Both the position numbers and the translations under genes were made by a program. From contig NZ_BDBZ01000001.1 of NCBI RefSeq assembly GCF_001613245.1, positions 248,001-312,000 of the forward strand: 64,000 bases of DNA, given 5' to 3'. Source of the DNA: Nocardia speluncae NBRC 108251 (GTDB lineage Bacteria > Actinomycetota > Actinomycetes > Mycobacteriales > Mycobacteriaceae). The notes beneath the pieces are model-generated. The model searched no databases and had not been told where the DNA came from. It saw nothing but the letters and a program-made list of their open reading frames with translations. Of the stretch, positions 34,457 to 42,561 are shown one piece after another (positions within the stretch are counted from its first letter, which is position 1; each line of letters opens with the position of its first letter).

Positions 34457-35881
34457 ATGCGTAATCGACTTGTCGCGATATTGGTTGTGATGGCGGCGCT
34501 GACTGTGTCAGGTCTTGCCGTCCCATGGGGTGTCTCCTCGGCCACCGCACGTACTCAGGAACTGTGGTTCAGCCGGTATGTCGACGCTGAGTGGTTCGGT
34601 GACCTTGCAGCGCGAGCGATAACCACCGGAGATCAGAGCAGTCTGATGCTGGCCATGCAGCGCTACAGTGATCTGTATGGCGATCGCGTGATCGTGGTCG
34701 ACGCCGCGGGCCGGGAAGTAGCCAATACCGGTGTTGCGACAGATGATCCCGCTGTTGTCGCGAGCCTCACGGAGGCACGGCGCAACCGGCACCCCCGGCA
34801 GCCTCCGGAGCGGTTGCATCTGTATGGGCCGTCGGCGATGCTTGTCTCGCTCCCCGTGGGCAGCGGTATTCGGGTGGACGGTGCGGTGCTCATCGAGGCT
34901 TCCACGAAAACGGCCCAACGCGACATCCGAGACAGCTATACCGTAATTGCTCTGTTGTCCTTCACCGCCATGGCAGTGTTCGCCCTGGTTGCTGTACTGG
35001 TGAGCCGATGGATACTGGGCCCGCTGTGGCGGCTGTCGCGTTCGCTGCGCGACCTCACCGGCTCGCTACCCAGACCGGTGGCGGGCACGGTACCCACCGT
35101 CATGCAGCGGCACTACCGTGGACCGCCCGAAGTCCGGGCCCTCGCGCGGTCGTTCGATACGATGGCTCGCGCGGTGACGGAATCGGTCGATGCCCAACGG
35201 CAGCTGGTTGCCGATACCGCACACGCGATCCGGAACCCCTTGGCGGCCCTGGCAATTCGACTCGAATCTCTCGAGAGATTCATTCCCGGAGAAGGCACTG
35301 CCGCGTATCAGCGCGCCAAATATCAAGTGGATCGGCTCGCTGCGGTCCTCGACGGACTGCTCCGATTGGCGGTCGCCGAAACCCCCACCGGGTTCGCCGC
35401 CGCCCACCCCGACGCGGACTGGCCCAGCGAATGTGGTGTGTGCCCGGTGGTGAAGGATCGAGTGGAGGAGTGGCGTCCGGCGTTCGAGGCTGCCGAGATG
35501 ACGCTGGACCTCGATTCGTCCGCGACTCCGGATCTGACGGCGGTCGCGATACCGGCCCAGGCGCTGGAACAGATCATGGATGTGCTTCTGAGTAATTCCT
35601 CCCGTTATGCGGGGCCGGGTGCACACAGCCGGGTTACCGTGGAACCCTCGGCCACCACTGTGCGGGTAGCGGTGGCCGACGACGGGGCAGGCGTCGCGCC
35701 GAAGGAATTGGATCAGCTGGTGAACCGATTCTTCCGCGGTGCGTCCGCGACTGCGGGGGGTACCGGCCTCGGCCTGCCCATCGCGGTGGCACTCGCCAAC
35801 CGGTACGGGGGTGAACTGGCAATCGAATCCGTTCAACCACGCGGGCTGCGGGTCGCGGTCCGCCTTCCCCTGGTTCAATAG
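34457..35881 (+). CDS. Sensor histidine kinase
   Basis: The product has 474 residues. A first membrane helix (about 5-25), an extracytoplasmic region of about 130 residues and a second helix (about 162-183) are followed by HAMP. The phosphoacceptor is His256 in DTAHAIRNPLAAL. The N box is LLSNSSRYA, G1 is DDGAGV and G2 is GGTGLGLPIA, so the catalytic domain is complete. Between H and N boxes a Cys-containing segment (ECGVC) interrupts the usual helix. It is co-transcribed with response regulator copy 1. Its divergent neighbour is a TAXI binding protein, so the loaded binding protein may touch the extracytoplasmic domain. That contact is inference. Confidence 0.92.
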   Translation: MRNRLVAILVVMAALTVSGLAVPWGVSSATARTQELWFSRYVDAEWFGDLAARAITTGDQSSLMLAMQRYSDLYGDRVIVVDAAGREVANTGVATDDPAVVASLTEARRNRHPRQPPERLHLYGPSAMLVSLPVGSGIRVDGAVLIEASTKTAQRDIRDSYTVIALLSFTAMAVFALVAVLVSRWILGPLWRLSRSLRDLTGSLPRPVAGTVPTVMQRHYRGPPEVRALARSFDTMARAVTESVDAQRQLVADTAHAIRNPLAALAIRLESLERFIPGEGTAAYQRAKYQVDRLAAVLDGLLRLAVAETPTGFAAAHPDADWPSECGVCPVVKDRVEEWRPAFEAAEMTLDLDSSATPDLTAVAIPAQALEQIMDVLLSNSSRYAGPGAHSRVTVEPSATTVRVAVADDGAGVAPKELDQLVNRFFRGASATAGGTGLGLPIAVALANRYGGELAIESVQPRGLRVAVRLPLVQ

Positions 35882-36090
35882 CGACCGCGGCGTCGATCTA
35901 TCGCGCCCGGGCCGCGCCGACCCGGCCGCACCAGCCGAGTCTCGGCATGCTCCGAGTGCCCGGACCACCGGGGCGGGCGAGGCACAGGTGAATTGACAAT
36001 ATGTTGAGTGTACTTCCGGATGTAGGGTTGGGAAGACAGCGAAAGCCCGAATGAAATAGTCGCGAGTGCGCTCGAATTCGAGGATACTTC

Positions 36091-36279
36091 ATGCGAAAGA
36101 TGGCTCGAGAAACAATCCTGGCCGGTGACCTCTCGGCATCTGCCGACGAGCACGAAGACCGCGCAACTATCTCGGATTCAAGCCGGTATGCGGCACGTGA
36201 ATTTCGGGCCGCGCCACCACCCTATCCGAGGATGCCGTCGGTGTCGGCGTGGCGGCTCGAAGATCTTGCGAATTTCTGA
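36091..36279 (+). CDS. Small hypothetical protein (uncertain)
   Basis: This is a 62-residue frame with GAGGA placed nine bases before its ATG. It is charged at the start and Pro/aromatic near the end (APPPYPRMPSV, then WRLEDLANF). No family is recognised. It ends 21 bases from the convergent P450 stop. It may be a real small protein, a truncated gene start, or chance. Apart from this, the 420 bases between the kinase and P450 show nothing. Confidence 0.3.
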   Translation: MRKMARETILAGDLSASADEHEDRATISDSSRYAAREFRAAPPPYPRMPSVSAWRLEDLANF

Positions 36280-36300
36280 GACCAGCTGTCTGTGCTCATG

Positions 36301-37710
36301 CTATCGGTGGCACGCGGGCCCGGTTCCGACGATATGGTCGTTCTGCGCCGCCGTGACACGGACGAACACGGGGCCGGAGGGGTATGTCAGATGGACCCGA
36401 CATCTGCGCTCCGGAACCGGGCCGACCAGTTCGAGGGAGTTCTGAGTGAGGAGGTGGTCACAGACTCCGCTGATGAGCAGGCGGGAGAACTCCCCGGCAA
36501 TACAGCCGAATGGTCCTGTACCGAAGAGACTCGTTCGCGGCGACGGGCTGTCTCCAAATCGCTCCGGTCGATACAGTTCCGGTTCCGGCCAGCGATCCGG
36601 GTCCTTGTTGAGCATTGCCGGGAATACTCCGACCACGTTATCGGCCGCAAGATAGTAGTGTGTTCCGTCCGAAGCGGTGTAGGTCAGTGGCTTTTTCAGC
36701 CACCGGGCCAAGGTCGAAACCGGGTTGAGGCGTATTGTCTCCCACAGACACCAACCGAGATACTCACCGCGATCGGGCGAGTTGTGGACGCTGTGGTGCA
36801 CACGTGGATCGGAAAGTATATCTACCAGTGTCCACAGGGTGTAGCTCCCGGGGTAGGTCACGGCATTCCACAGGATATACATCAACATCCAGCGCACGTC
36901 GCGTTCGTCGGTGCCCGCCTCACGGATCGTCTCGACCAGCGGAGAATCCGGCATCTCACGTATGCAGCGGTCTATTACCCGGACCAGTTCGCCGTTTGCG
37001 CGATACTCCGGCAACATCCGATGCAGGGGTGTTGTCGCGACGGTGGCCCGAGGAACATCGATACCATCGGCGATCGTCCGCAACAGCGGCACGAGCTCCT
37101 CACCGAACCGATCCCAGAAGGCGTCGCCCGCGAAGAATCGACCGGCGATCTCGTACACAGCGGGGACCAAACGTTCGGATAGATCGGCTACCACGGGCCA
37201 CTCTTGTTGATGAGTGTCGAGCACAGGCCCGATCATCGCGGTTACCTGGGCGGCACGGTCCGGGGTGAGTAGGCCGGCCAGAATTTTCTTCCCGGCCAAC
37301 ACGAGGCTCTCGAGCGTGTCGTGATCGTGGGACCTCCGCGGAAACCACAATCCGACGGTGGGCACCAGCCCGAGGATCGGGCCCGCCGAGCCGTGTTCGG
37401 CCGGTAACGACAGAACAGTCGAGTAGGCTTTCGCCGAATTGAGGAAGATGAAATCATACCGGCCCGGGACTCGGATACTCACCACTTCGCCGTGGCGGCG
37501 GAGAGCTCTGTCGATCATCGCCACCGGCCTGACGACGAAGTCGAGTATGCGTGAGACATACCCGACGAGCGGGACGGAATCCAAACCTTCGAGATACAGT
37601 GGCGGAGCGTGGTAGCCGGTTGGCGCATCGTGCTGCCGGCGATAGCCCGCCCACAGTCGACCGACTGCTAATCCGCTGGCTGTCAGTGCTGTTGCCGTAG
37701 CTATCCTCAT
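36301..37710 (-). CDS. Cytochrome P450 with N-terminal anchor, CYP7/8-like I-helix
   Basis: The product has 469 residues from ATG 37710 (GGAAG four bases upstream); a GTG at 37749 is an alternative start. The N-terminus has a hydrophobic stretch (RIATATALTASGLAVGRLW), unusual for bacterial P450s. The heme loop is FGTGPFGCIAGEF with Cys near residue 403. The K-helix ExxR is ETIR. The I-helix reads ILWNAVTYPGSYTLW, lacking the acid-threonine pair and instead resembling the W/N...P..W pattern of CYP7/CYP8-type enzymes. Those enzymes include hydroxylases and isomerases of lipids, so a lipid or sterol substrate is possible. It is placed inside the TAXI/two-component locus, with no redox partner gene beside it. 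Confidence 0.85.
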   Translation of the reverse strand: MRIATATALTASGLAVGRLWAGYRRQHDAPTGYHAPPLYLEGLDSVPLVGYVSRILDFVVRPVAMIDRALRRHGEVVSIRVPGRYDFIFLNSAKAYSTVLSLPAEHGSAGPILGLVPTVGLWFPRRSHDHDTLESLVLAGKKILAGLLTPDRAAQVTAMIGPVLDTHQQEWPVVADLSERLVPAVYEIAGRFFAGDAFWDRFGEELVPLLRTIADGIDVPRATVATTPLHRMLPEYRANGELVRVIDRCIREMPDSPLVETIREAGTDERDVRWMLMYILWNAVTYPGSYTLWTLVDILSDPRVHHSVHNSPDRGEYLGWCLWETIRLNPVSTLARWLKKPLTYTASDGTHYYLAADNVVGVFPAMLNKDPDRWPEPELYRPERFGDSPSPRTSLFGTGPFGCIAGEFSRLLISGVCDHLLTQNSLELVGPVPERRCRVHLTYPSGPVFVRVTAAQNDHIVGTGPACHR

Positions 37711-38048
37711 GATACTTCCGTCGGTCGTTGCTGTGAATTCGTTCGTCACGGTTTCACCGTCGAGGTGATCACCTGGCCGGCCTCGCCCCGGGGACACCGG
37801 CCGGCCAGGTGGGATTTGCCGGCGCCCGCGTCAATCCTTGTGCTGCGGGATACCCGGGTTCTCGGCATGAGTTATGGTGCTGCAGATGCCGGATCTTTCG
37901 GACCGGTGTCACCGGGTTCTCCTCGGAAAGATTGCGGAGTCGACTTTCTGTGGTCGCGCGTCCAATTATGAAACGGCTCCACGTGTGCGGCACCTTCTGG
38001 CAATGTAAAGGCCGGATAACCCACCGAAGCCACCATCGGCCACCCGTG
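37711..38048. other. Intergenic region upstream of P450
   Basis: About 340 bases lie between the P450 start and the TAXI copy 2 stop, both on the minus strand. It includes a local inverted GGCCGG/CCGGCC-rich segment around 37775-37810. No coding sequence is supported here. Confidence 0.4.
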
Positions 38049-38987
38049 TCAGCGGTGCTGGCTGCGGTAGTAGGCAGCTGCCGCGGGATGAAGCGCAATA
38101 TCGCCGGTGCCCACCAGCCAGCGACGGTCGAAGAACTGGAAACCGCGCGCACGGTCGGGGACGAGCATACTGCTGCCGTGTAGAAGTAGTTCGGCAAGTG
38201 CGACCACCGTGCTGTCGGTCATATCGGGTGCGACGAGAAGAAGTACCGGCACTCCGATGGTCTCGAACCCGGATGTGCCCGGATAGGTGTTCGCCGGGAT
38301 CTGAACACGATCATAGGAGTAGCCGAACCGTTCCGACATCGGCTGCACCCAGATGCCGAGATCGAGCAGGCGAACGGGGGTGGGAATCGCCAGGCCGGGA
38401 GTCGGCAGCCCGCCACCCCAGATGATAGCGTCCACCGAACCTGATCGTAGCGCTGCGAGCGCTTCGGACAATTCCCGGTTGAAGAGAGTGATATCGGTTC
38501 CGGGCTGGAGGTCGGCAGTGCGCAACAGGCGTTCTGCGGTGAGCGCGGCGCCGGACCCCATTACCCCGATATCCACTCGGGTGCCCTGGAGATCGGCGAG
38601 TTTTCGCACCGAGCTGTCAGTGCGGACCGCCAGATGGATGTAGCTCTCGTAGAGGCGTCCGATCGCCAACCCTCGGCCGGCGAGGGCGACGGTAGTGTCA
38701 CCGAGGGCGAGTGCCGCGTCGATGGCACCGCTTTCGAGTAGTTCGATATTGGACGCCGAACCGGGGGTGGCAACGGGGGCGATCCGCACGCGGGAAGTAC
38801 GGTCGGCGGCTGCTGCCAGTGTGTTGCCGAATTGATGAAACAATCCGCCGGCGAGCCCGGAGCCGAGGCGGACCCGGGCCGGCGCGGAGTCTCCGCATGC
38901 CGCCACAGCGAGAGCGATGGCCGCTCCGGCCAGATGTAGCGTACTTCGTCGACTGACAATGGCCATGCGGGCAGCGCTGCCGAACAT
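38049..38987 (-). CDS. TAXI-family solute-binding lipoprotein, copy 2
   Basis: The product has 312 residues, the same length as copy 1, starting at the homologous MFGSAAR codon with GAGGAG upstream. The signal has paired arginines (VSRRSTLHLAGAAIAL) and a lipobox ending VAAC, so the mature protein should be lipid-anchored on the outer face of the membrane. The core matches copy 1 closely (RVRLGSGLAGGLFHQFG, GSASNIELLESGAIDAALALGD, IGRLYESYIHLAV, DIGVMGSGAALTAERLL). It is divergent from the SUFU-fragment gene and response regulator copy 2. It arose by duplication of the TAXI/regulator unit. Confidence 0.88.
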   Translation of the reverse strand: MFGSAARMAIVSRRSTLHLAGAAIALAVAACGDSAPARVRLGSGLAGGLFHQFGNTLAAAADRTSRVRIAPVATPGSASNIELLESGAIDAALALGDTTVALAGRGLAIGRLYESYIHLAVRTDSSVRKLADLQGTRVDIGVMGSGAALTAERLLRTADLQPGTDITLFNRELSEALAALRSGSVDAIIWGGGLPTPGLAIPTPVRLLDLGIWVQPMSERFGYSYDRVQIPANTYPGTSGFETIGVPVLLLVAPDMTDSTVVALAELLLHGSSMLVPDRARGFQFFDRRWLVGTGDIALHPAAAAYYRSQHR

Positions 38988-39313
38988 TGATCGCTGCGCT
39001 CCTCGATATCGAGCCGAATCGGTCCGCCGCCAGATGACGTGGGGCAGTCCGTGGGACGAACAGTCCGAGGTTAGCGCAGTAGGGTCGGGTTGCCTATTGA
39101 TTGCCGAGAAATCCGGGCAACAGGCGCGTGGACAACGTACCACTGTCATTCACCCGGGCATCGTCGTACTGTGGTGAGCCCGAGCGCGCAGCAGAATTCG
39201 ATAGCTGACTATGAAGTCAGGACGCTGTCCGGTTCCGGTGCAGAATCGATATTTACGCCGGGCTGAGGTTTTGGTTTCCGAAATGGGATCGGTAGCCGAG
39301 TATCATACTGCCA
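38988..39313. promoter_or_regulatory. Divergent intergenic region between TAXI copy 2 and SUFU/RR 2
   Basis: About 325 bases between divergent genes. The first 60 bases next to the TAXI start resemble the matching region of copy 1, including the frame encoding RGAQRS before MFGSAAR. It must contain promoters for both sides. None could be pinned down. Confidence 0.4.
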
Positions 39314-39658
39314 GTGAGTGATTCGCAAGGTTGGGACGTGCGAGGACAGCCACCGATGTGGCCAGTTCTGCTGCTACAGCGGCTCGGACGCTATGTCTTC
39401 GAGTCGGGCAAATGGTTCGCACCTGGACATACGATGAAGGTCAGTGCCGGAATCGACCCGCAGCGCCCGGAAAGCGCCATTGGCGGCCTCACTTTTATCG
39501 AAGACCCCGAGCTCGGGGCCATCGATACGCCGAACGGGGAAGCGCAGTTCTTACAGGTGGTGGGAATTACTGCGGACGAGTTCGCGGCAGCGAAGGACGG
39601 CCGGGCGCGGTCGGTGCTGGAACGGCTTGTGCCGGCGCATTCAGCAGTCCATCGGTGA
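39314..39658 (+). CDS. Suppressor-of-fused (SUFU) domain protein, probably N-truncated
   Basis: The product has 114 residues. PPMWPVLLLQRLGRYVFESG, KWFAPGHTMKV, FIEDPELGAIDTPNGEAQFL and QVVGITADEF match the C-terminal two-thirds of bacterial SUFU-domain proteins, which are typically about 180-200 residues. The N-terminal part is missing, and no frame upstream supplies it, so this may be a remnant that still reads through. Bacterial SUFU proteins are often immunity proteins in contact-dependent toxin systems, so a link to the giant toxin-like gene is conceivable but they are 15 kb apart. It ends 29 bases before response regulator copy 2. Confidence 0.65.
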   Translation: MSDSQGWDVRGQPPMWPVLLLQRLGRYVFESGKWFAPGHTMKVSAGIDPQRPESAIGGLTFIEDPELGAIDTPNGEAQFLQVVGITADEFAAAKDGRARSVLERLVPAHSAVHR

Positions 39659-39687
39659 GTATTCCCAGTGTAAAGGAGTATGTGTTC

Positions 39688-40422
39688 GTGAGCGGAAACG
39701 CCGAAGGCAGGCCGAGCAGTGAGAATACACCCGGCCTCGACACCGCGCCGGTCCGGCAGATTCGACTGGGGGTCGTCGAGGACGATGACGATGTCGGTGA
39801 TGCGTTGGTCGAGTTCCTCAGGGAATACGGGTACCAGGCGGAGCGCAAGACTCGCGGTGCGGATCTACTACTCGGACATCGAAACTACGATGCCGTGATC
39901 CTCGACCTCGGCTTGCCCGACGGCGACGGGCTGGAGGTATTACGCAACCTGCGTGAGGTGAGTTCGGTTCCGGTGGTCGTACTCACTGCCAGGGACGACG
40001 AACGGTCCGTGGTCCGTGGACTGCGGATCGGGGCGGATGATTACCTGGTAAAGCCACCCCGGGTCGCCGAGCTGATCGCGCGGATCGAAGCGGTGGTGCG
40101 GCGAGCTACCCCACCGGGCCAGATGTCGGCGGACCAGGTTGTGGTTACCGGTGATGTGCGGGTGGACCGGGGTGCTCGAGAGTTGACGGTCGGTGGATCA
40201 CGGATCGAACTCACCCAGAAGGAGTTCGAACTGGTGGAGGTGCTGGTCGCTCGCCCGGGCTGTGCCGTCAGCCGGGAGGTGTTGATGGACCGGGTATGGG
40301 GTGACGCGTTCCTGGCGGTTTCCCGATCGCTCGATGTGCACATCTCCACGCTGCGAGGGAAATTGGGACGGCCGGGGCTGATCACCACTATCCGAGGGTT
40401 CGGGTACCGATGGAGTTCGTGA
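39688..40422 (+). CDS. OmpR-family response regulator, copy 2
   Basis: The product has 244 residues from GTG 39688, nine bases after AAGGAG. It is a close paralogue of copy 1: EDDDDV acidic pocket, phosphoacceptor Asp near residue 73 in VILDLGLPDGDG, Lys in YLVKPP, and an almost identical winged helix (QKEFELVEVLV, SLDVHISTLRGKLG, IRGFGYRWS). Its cognate kinase gene is reduced to a stub just downstream, so it must be silent, cross-phosphorylated by the remaining kinase, or act unphosphorylated. DNA-binding helices are so alike that shared target sites are likely. Confidence 0.92.
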   Translation: MSGNAEGRPSSENTPGLDTAPVRQIRLGVVEDDDDVGDALVEFLREYGYQAERKTRGADLLLGHRNYDAVILDLGLPDGDGLEVLRNLREVSSVPVVVLTARDDERSVVRGLRIGADDYLVKPPRVAELIARIEAVVRRATPPGQMSADQVVVTGDVRVDRGARELTVGGSRIELTQKEFELVEVLVARPGCAVSREVLMDRVWGDAFLAVSRSLDVHISTLRGKLGRPGLITTIRGFGYRWSS

Positions 40423-40438
40423 GCGTGGGCAGGTATGG

Positions 40439-40591
40439 ATGCGCAACCGAATGGCACCGATCCTCGTGGTCGATGCGAATGACCGATCCGTCACGAGGGC
40501 GGGGTATCTTCCGACACGATTCCTCGAAGGGGACCAGTTGCAGGGTATGCGGGTTCTTGTTTTGTCTCCCGTCCGGAGCCTCGCCCACTGA
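40439..40591 (+). pseudogene. Histidine kinase stub (first codons only)
   Basis: The frame begins MRNRMAPILVV, matching MRNRLVAILVV at the start of the intact kinase. The 16 bases between the regulator stop and this ATG (GAGCGTGGGCAGGTATGG) also match the intact locus. After codon 11 homology stops: the remaining 39 codons (DANDRSVTRAGYL and on to SLAH) are unrelated, and TAGs for the rest of a kinase are absent. The frame ends seven bases before the convergent TAXI copy 3 stop. A deletion has removed over 450 codons. Confidence 0.75.
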
Positions 40592-40598
40592 GCGCTGA

Positions 40599-41570
40599 TT
40601 ACCCGTGCTGTGCCCGATAGTAGGTGGACGCTGCCGGATGCAATGGAACTTGTCCGGTGCCCACCAGCCATCGCCGGTCCAGGAACTGGAAACCGATGGT
40701 CTGTGCGGGCACCAAGAGGTCGCCTCGAGTGAGCAGAAGCTCTGCGATGGCGCTGACGGTGTGGTCACTCAGGTTCGGCGCCGCCAGCAGAATTGTCGGC
40801 ACACCGAGCGTGTCCACCGTGGCGGAACCCGGGTAGATATTTCCGGGCACGCTGACCGTGTCGTACGGGTAATCGACCAAACCGGACAGCGGCGTCACCC
40901 ATTCGGCGAGATCGAGCAGACGCAATTCGACGGGGAACTCGAATGTAGGAGTAGGGACCTCGTCGCCCCAGAGAATGGCCTCCACGTTCCCCTGTTGCAG
41001 GGCACGAACCGCTGCCGGCAGCATTCTGTGCTCGACGGTGACATCGGAACCGGCGGCGAGACCCGCTGCCTGTAATAATCGCTGTCCGGTTCGGGCGGAC
41101 CCCGAACCGGACAGTCCCAGATCGATGCTTCTACCGCGGAGGTCGCCGAGTTCGCGGACTGTGCTGTCGGGACGAACCGCTACCTGGATATAGCATTCGT
41201 GCACGCGTCCGATCGCGGCGGCCGCGGTCGGCAATTGCACGGAATCTCCCAGTGCGAGTGCGGTATCTATCTCCCCCCGCGCCAACAGCCGGAGGTTGCT
41301 CACCGAGCCTTCCGTGACAACCGGTTCGATGCGGATCGTACTGAATTTCGCTGCCGCCGTCGCGAGTGCCGAGGCGAATTCATGGAATTGCCCGCCGGGT
41401 TGGGCAGTGCCCATGCGTAGCAGGGTGCTCGGTTCGGCGCATCCGTTCACGAGCCCGGTCGCCGCCAGCCCTGCCGCGACCGTGAATGCGCGCCGCCTGC
41501 TGACGGTCCGGGCGGCGCGGGGCGATGACGAAACCGCCGCTGGGCGATCGCTGGTATCGGAATGGATCAT
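40599..41570 (-). CDS. TAXI-family solute-binding lipoprotein, copy 3
   Basis: The product has 323 residues. The longer N-terminus (MIHSDTSDRPAAVSS) leads to a twin-arginine-like signal (VSRRRAFTVAAGLAATGL) and a lipobox-like VNGC. The core keeps the family pattern (RMGTAQPGGQFHEFASALA, GSVSNLRLLARGEIDTALAL, IGRVHECYIQVAV, DLGLSGSGSARTGQRLL) but is more diverged from copies 1 and 2 than they are from each other. It converges on the kinase stub, so it may originally have been a separate third unit joined here by the deletion. The ligand is unknown. No permease is nearby. Confidence 0.85.
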   Translation of the reverse strand: MIHSDTSDRPAAVSSSPRAARTVSRRRAFTVAAGLAATGLVNGCAEPSTLLRMGTAQPGGQFHEFASALATAAAKFSTIRIEPVVTEGSVSNLRLLARGEIDTALALGDSVQLPTAAAAIGRVHECYIQVAVRPDSTVRELGDLRGRSIDLGLSGSGSARTGQRLLQAAGLAAGSDVTVEHRMLPAAVRALQQGNVEAILWGDEVPTPTFEFPVELRLLDLAEWVTPLSGLVDYPYDTVSVPGNIYPGSATVDTLGVPTILLAAPNLSDHTVSAIAELLLTRGDLLVPAQTIGFQFLDRRWLVGTGQVPLHPAASTYYRAQHG

Positions 41571-42561
41571 TGGTGGCGGGATGCCTTCGGCCGATGGAAC
41601 CGAGGGTCCGGTGGAACCGGCGACATATCCGATGTCGAGCGGATTCGGGATAGGTGCGATGAAGGAACCGGGACGGGGGCGAACTCGAACCGGAGAACTT
41701 CGGAAGAATCCCTTTGGAGCGCGTTGCTGTGCATCTATCGCGTTCCAGACCTGCTTCTACTATTCGGTGGCCGAGTAAGCATCACCGTCGTCGGCTGCTT
41801 TGAACCCGTTGAAAGGCAATCCTAACCAACTCGCGCTCGACGTCAATCTGTGAGATTCCGGCGGAGACCCGCATCGATCGGGTTTCGGCCGCGGATCGTT
41901 CGGGCCTGATGACACCGGTCGCGCTTGCCGTGGGTGGCAGCAACCCCGTCCGTGCGACGAAGACGTGGTGTGCGGCGTCCTGATATCCCGTTGGCGCACG
42001 ATATGTCGGCGTCGAGGCTGCGCACGGCGGGTTGATGCCGGGTGATGGATCGGGCACTGCCCCACCCATTTCCGATGGGCCGGAGTTCTTCGGCCGGGTG
42101 TGTACGAAGGTAAAGTTGCGGCGCACCCCGCAGCGCCGCAACCATACTTTCGTACACACCGGCCACGCTGAAAGATTCATGGCGGGGTCGTCTGCAGCGC
42201 GCACGAGATTTCGAGGGCGGTTCGCCGGCCGCGATATCCGGCCGGTTGCTCGGAAAAGTGTGCGGTGTGGAGGCGGATGCGCCGTAGACCTCGTTCACGC
42301 GCCCGGGCCGCGGGTCGCGCAGTGCTCATATCCGGCGGTTCACCCCGATCTCGCGTGCTCATACGAACAACGGTGCGGTCGCCGGACGCGACAGCACCGT
42401 TGATCTCTGAGGTTACTGTGTGGGACAGCCCGATCGGAGGGGCGGAAGCGACAGGATGCGATCCATTTGCGACAGGCCCGGCAGGCCGGTATATCGCGCC
42501 ACGCCGATGTAAAAGACCGATCGGTTTTCATAGGACGTTTTACGATCCGTATCCTGCCAGC
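41571..42561. other. Long intergenic region with hairpin
   Basis: Almost 1 kb without a supportable gene lies between TAXI copy 3 and the GlxA-type regulator, which are divergent. It contains the large inverted repeat at 42096-42160 and, at 42508-42543, a smaller symmetric segment (GTAAAAG...CGTTTTAC enclosing CCGATCGG) that could be an operator for the regulator. Frames crossing the region show no domains. Confidence 0.5.
42096..42160. repeat. Near-perfect 28-base inverted repeat (hairpin)
   Basis: The left arm (42096-42124, GTGTGTACGAAGGTAAAGTT then GCGGCGC) pairs with the right arm (42133-42160) apart from three or four mismatches; the loop is eight bases. Each arm ends in a GTGTGTACGAA box, so two inverted copies of a possible binding or recombination site face each other. 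It may be a miniature element, an RNA hairpin, or a paired operator. Confidence 0.75.
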
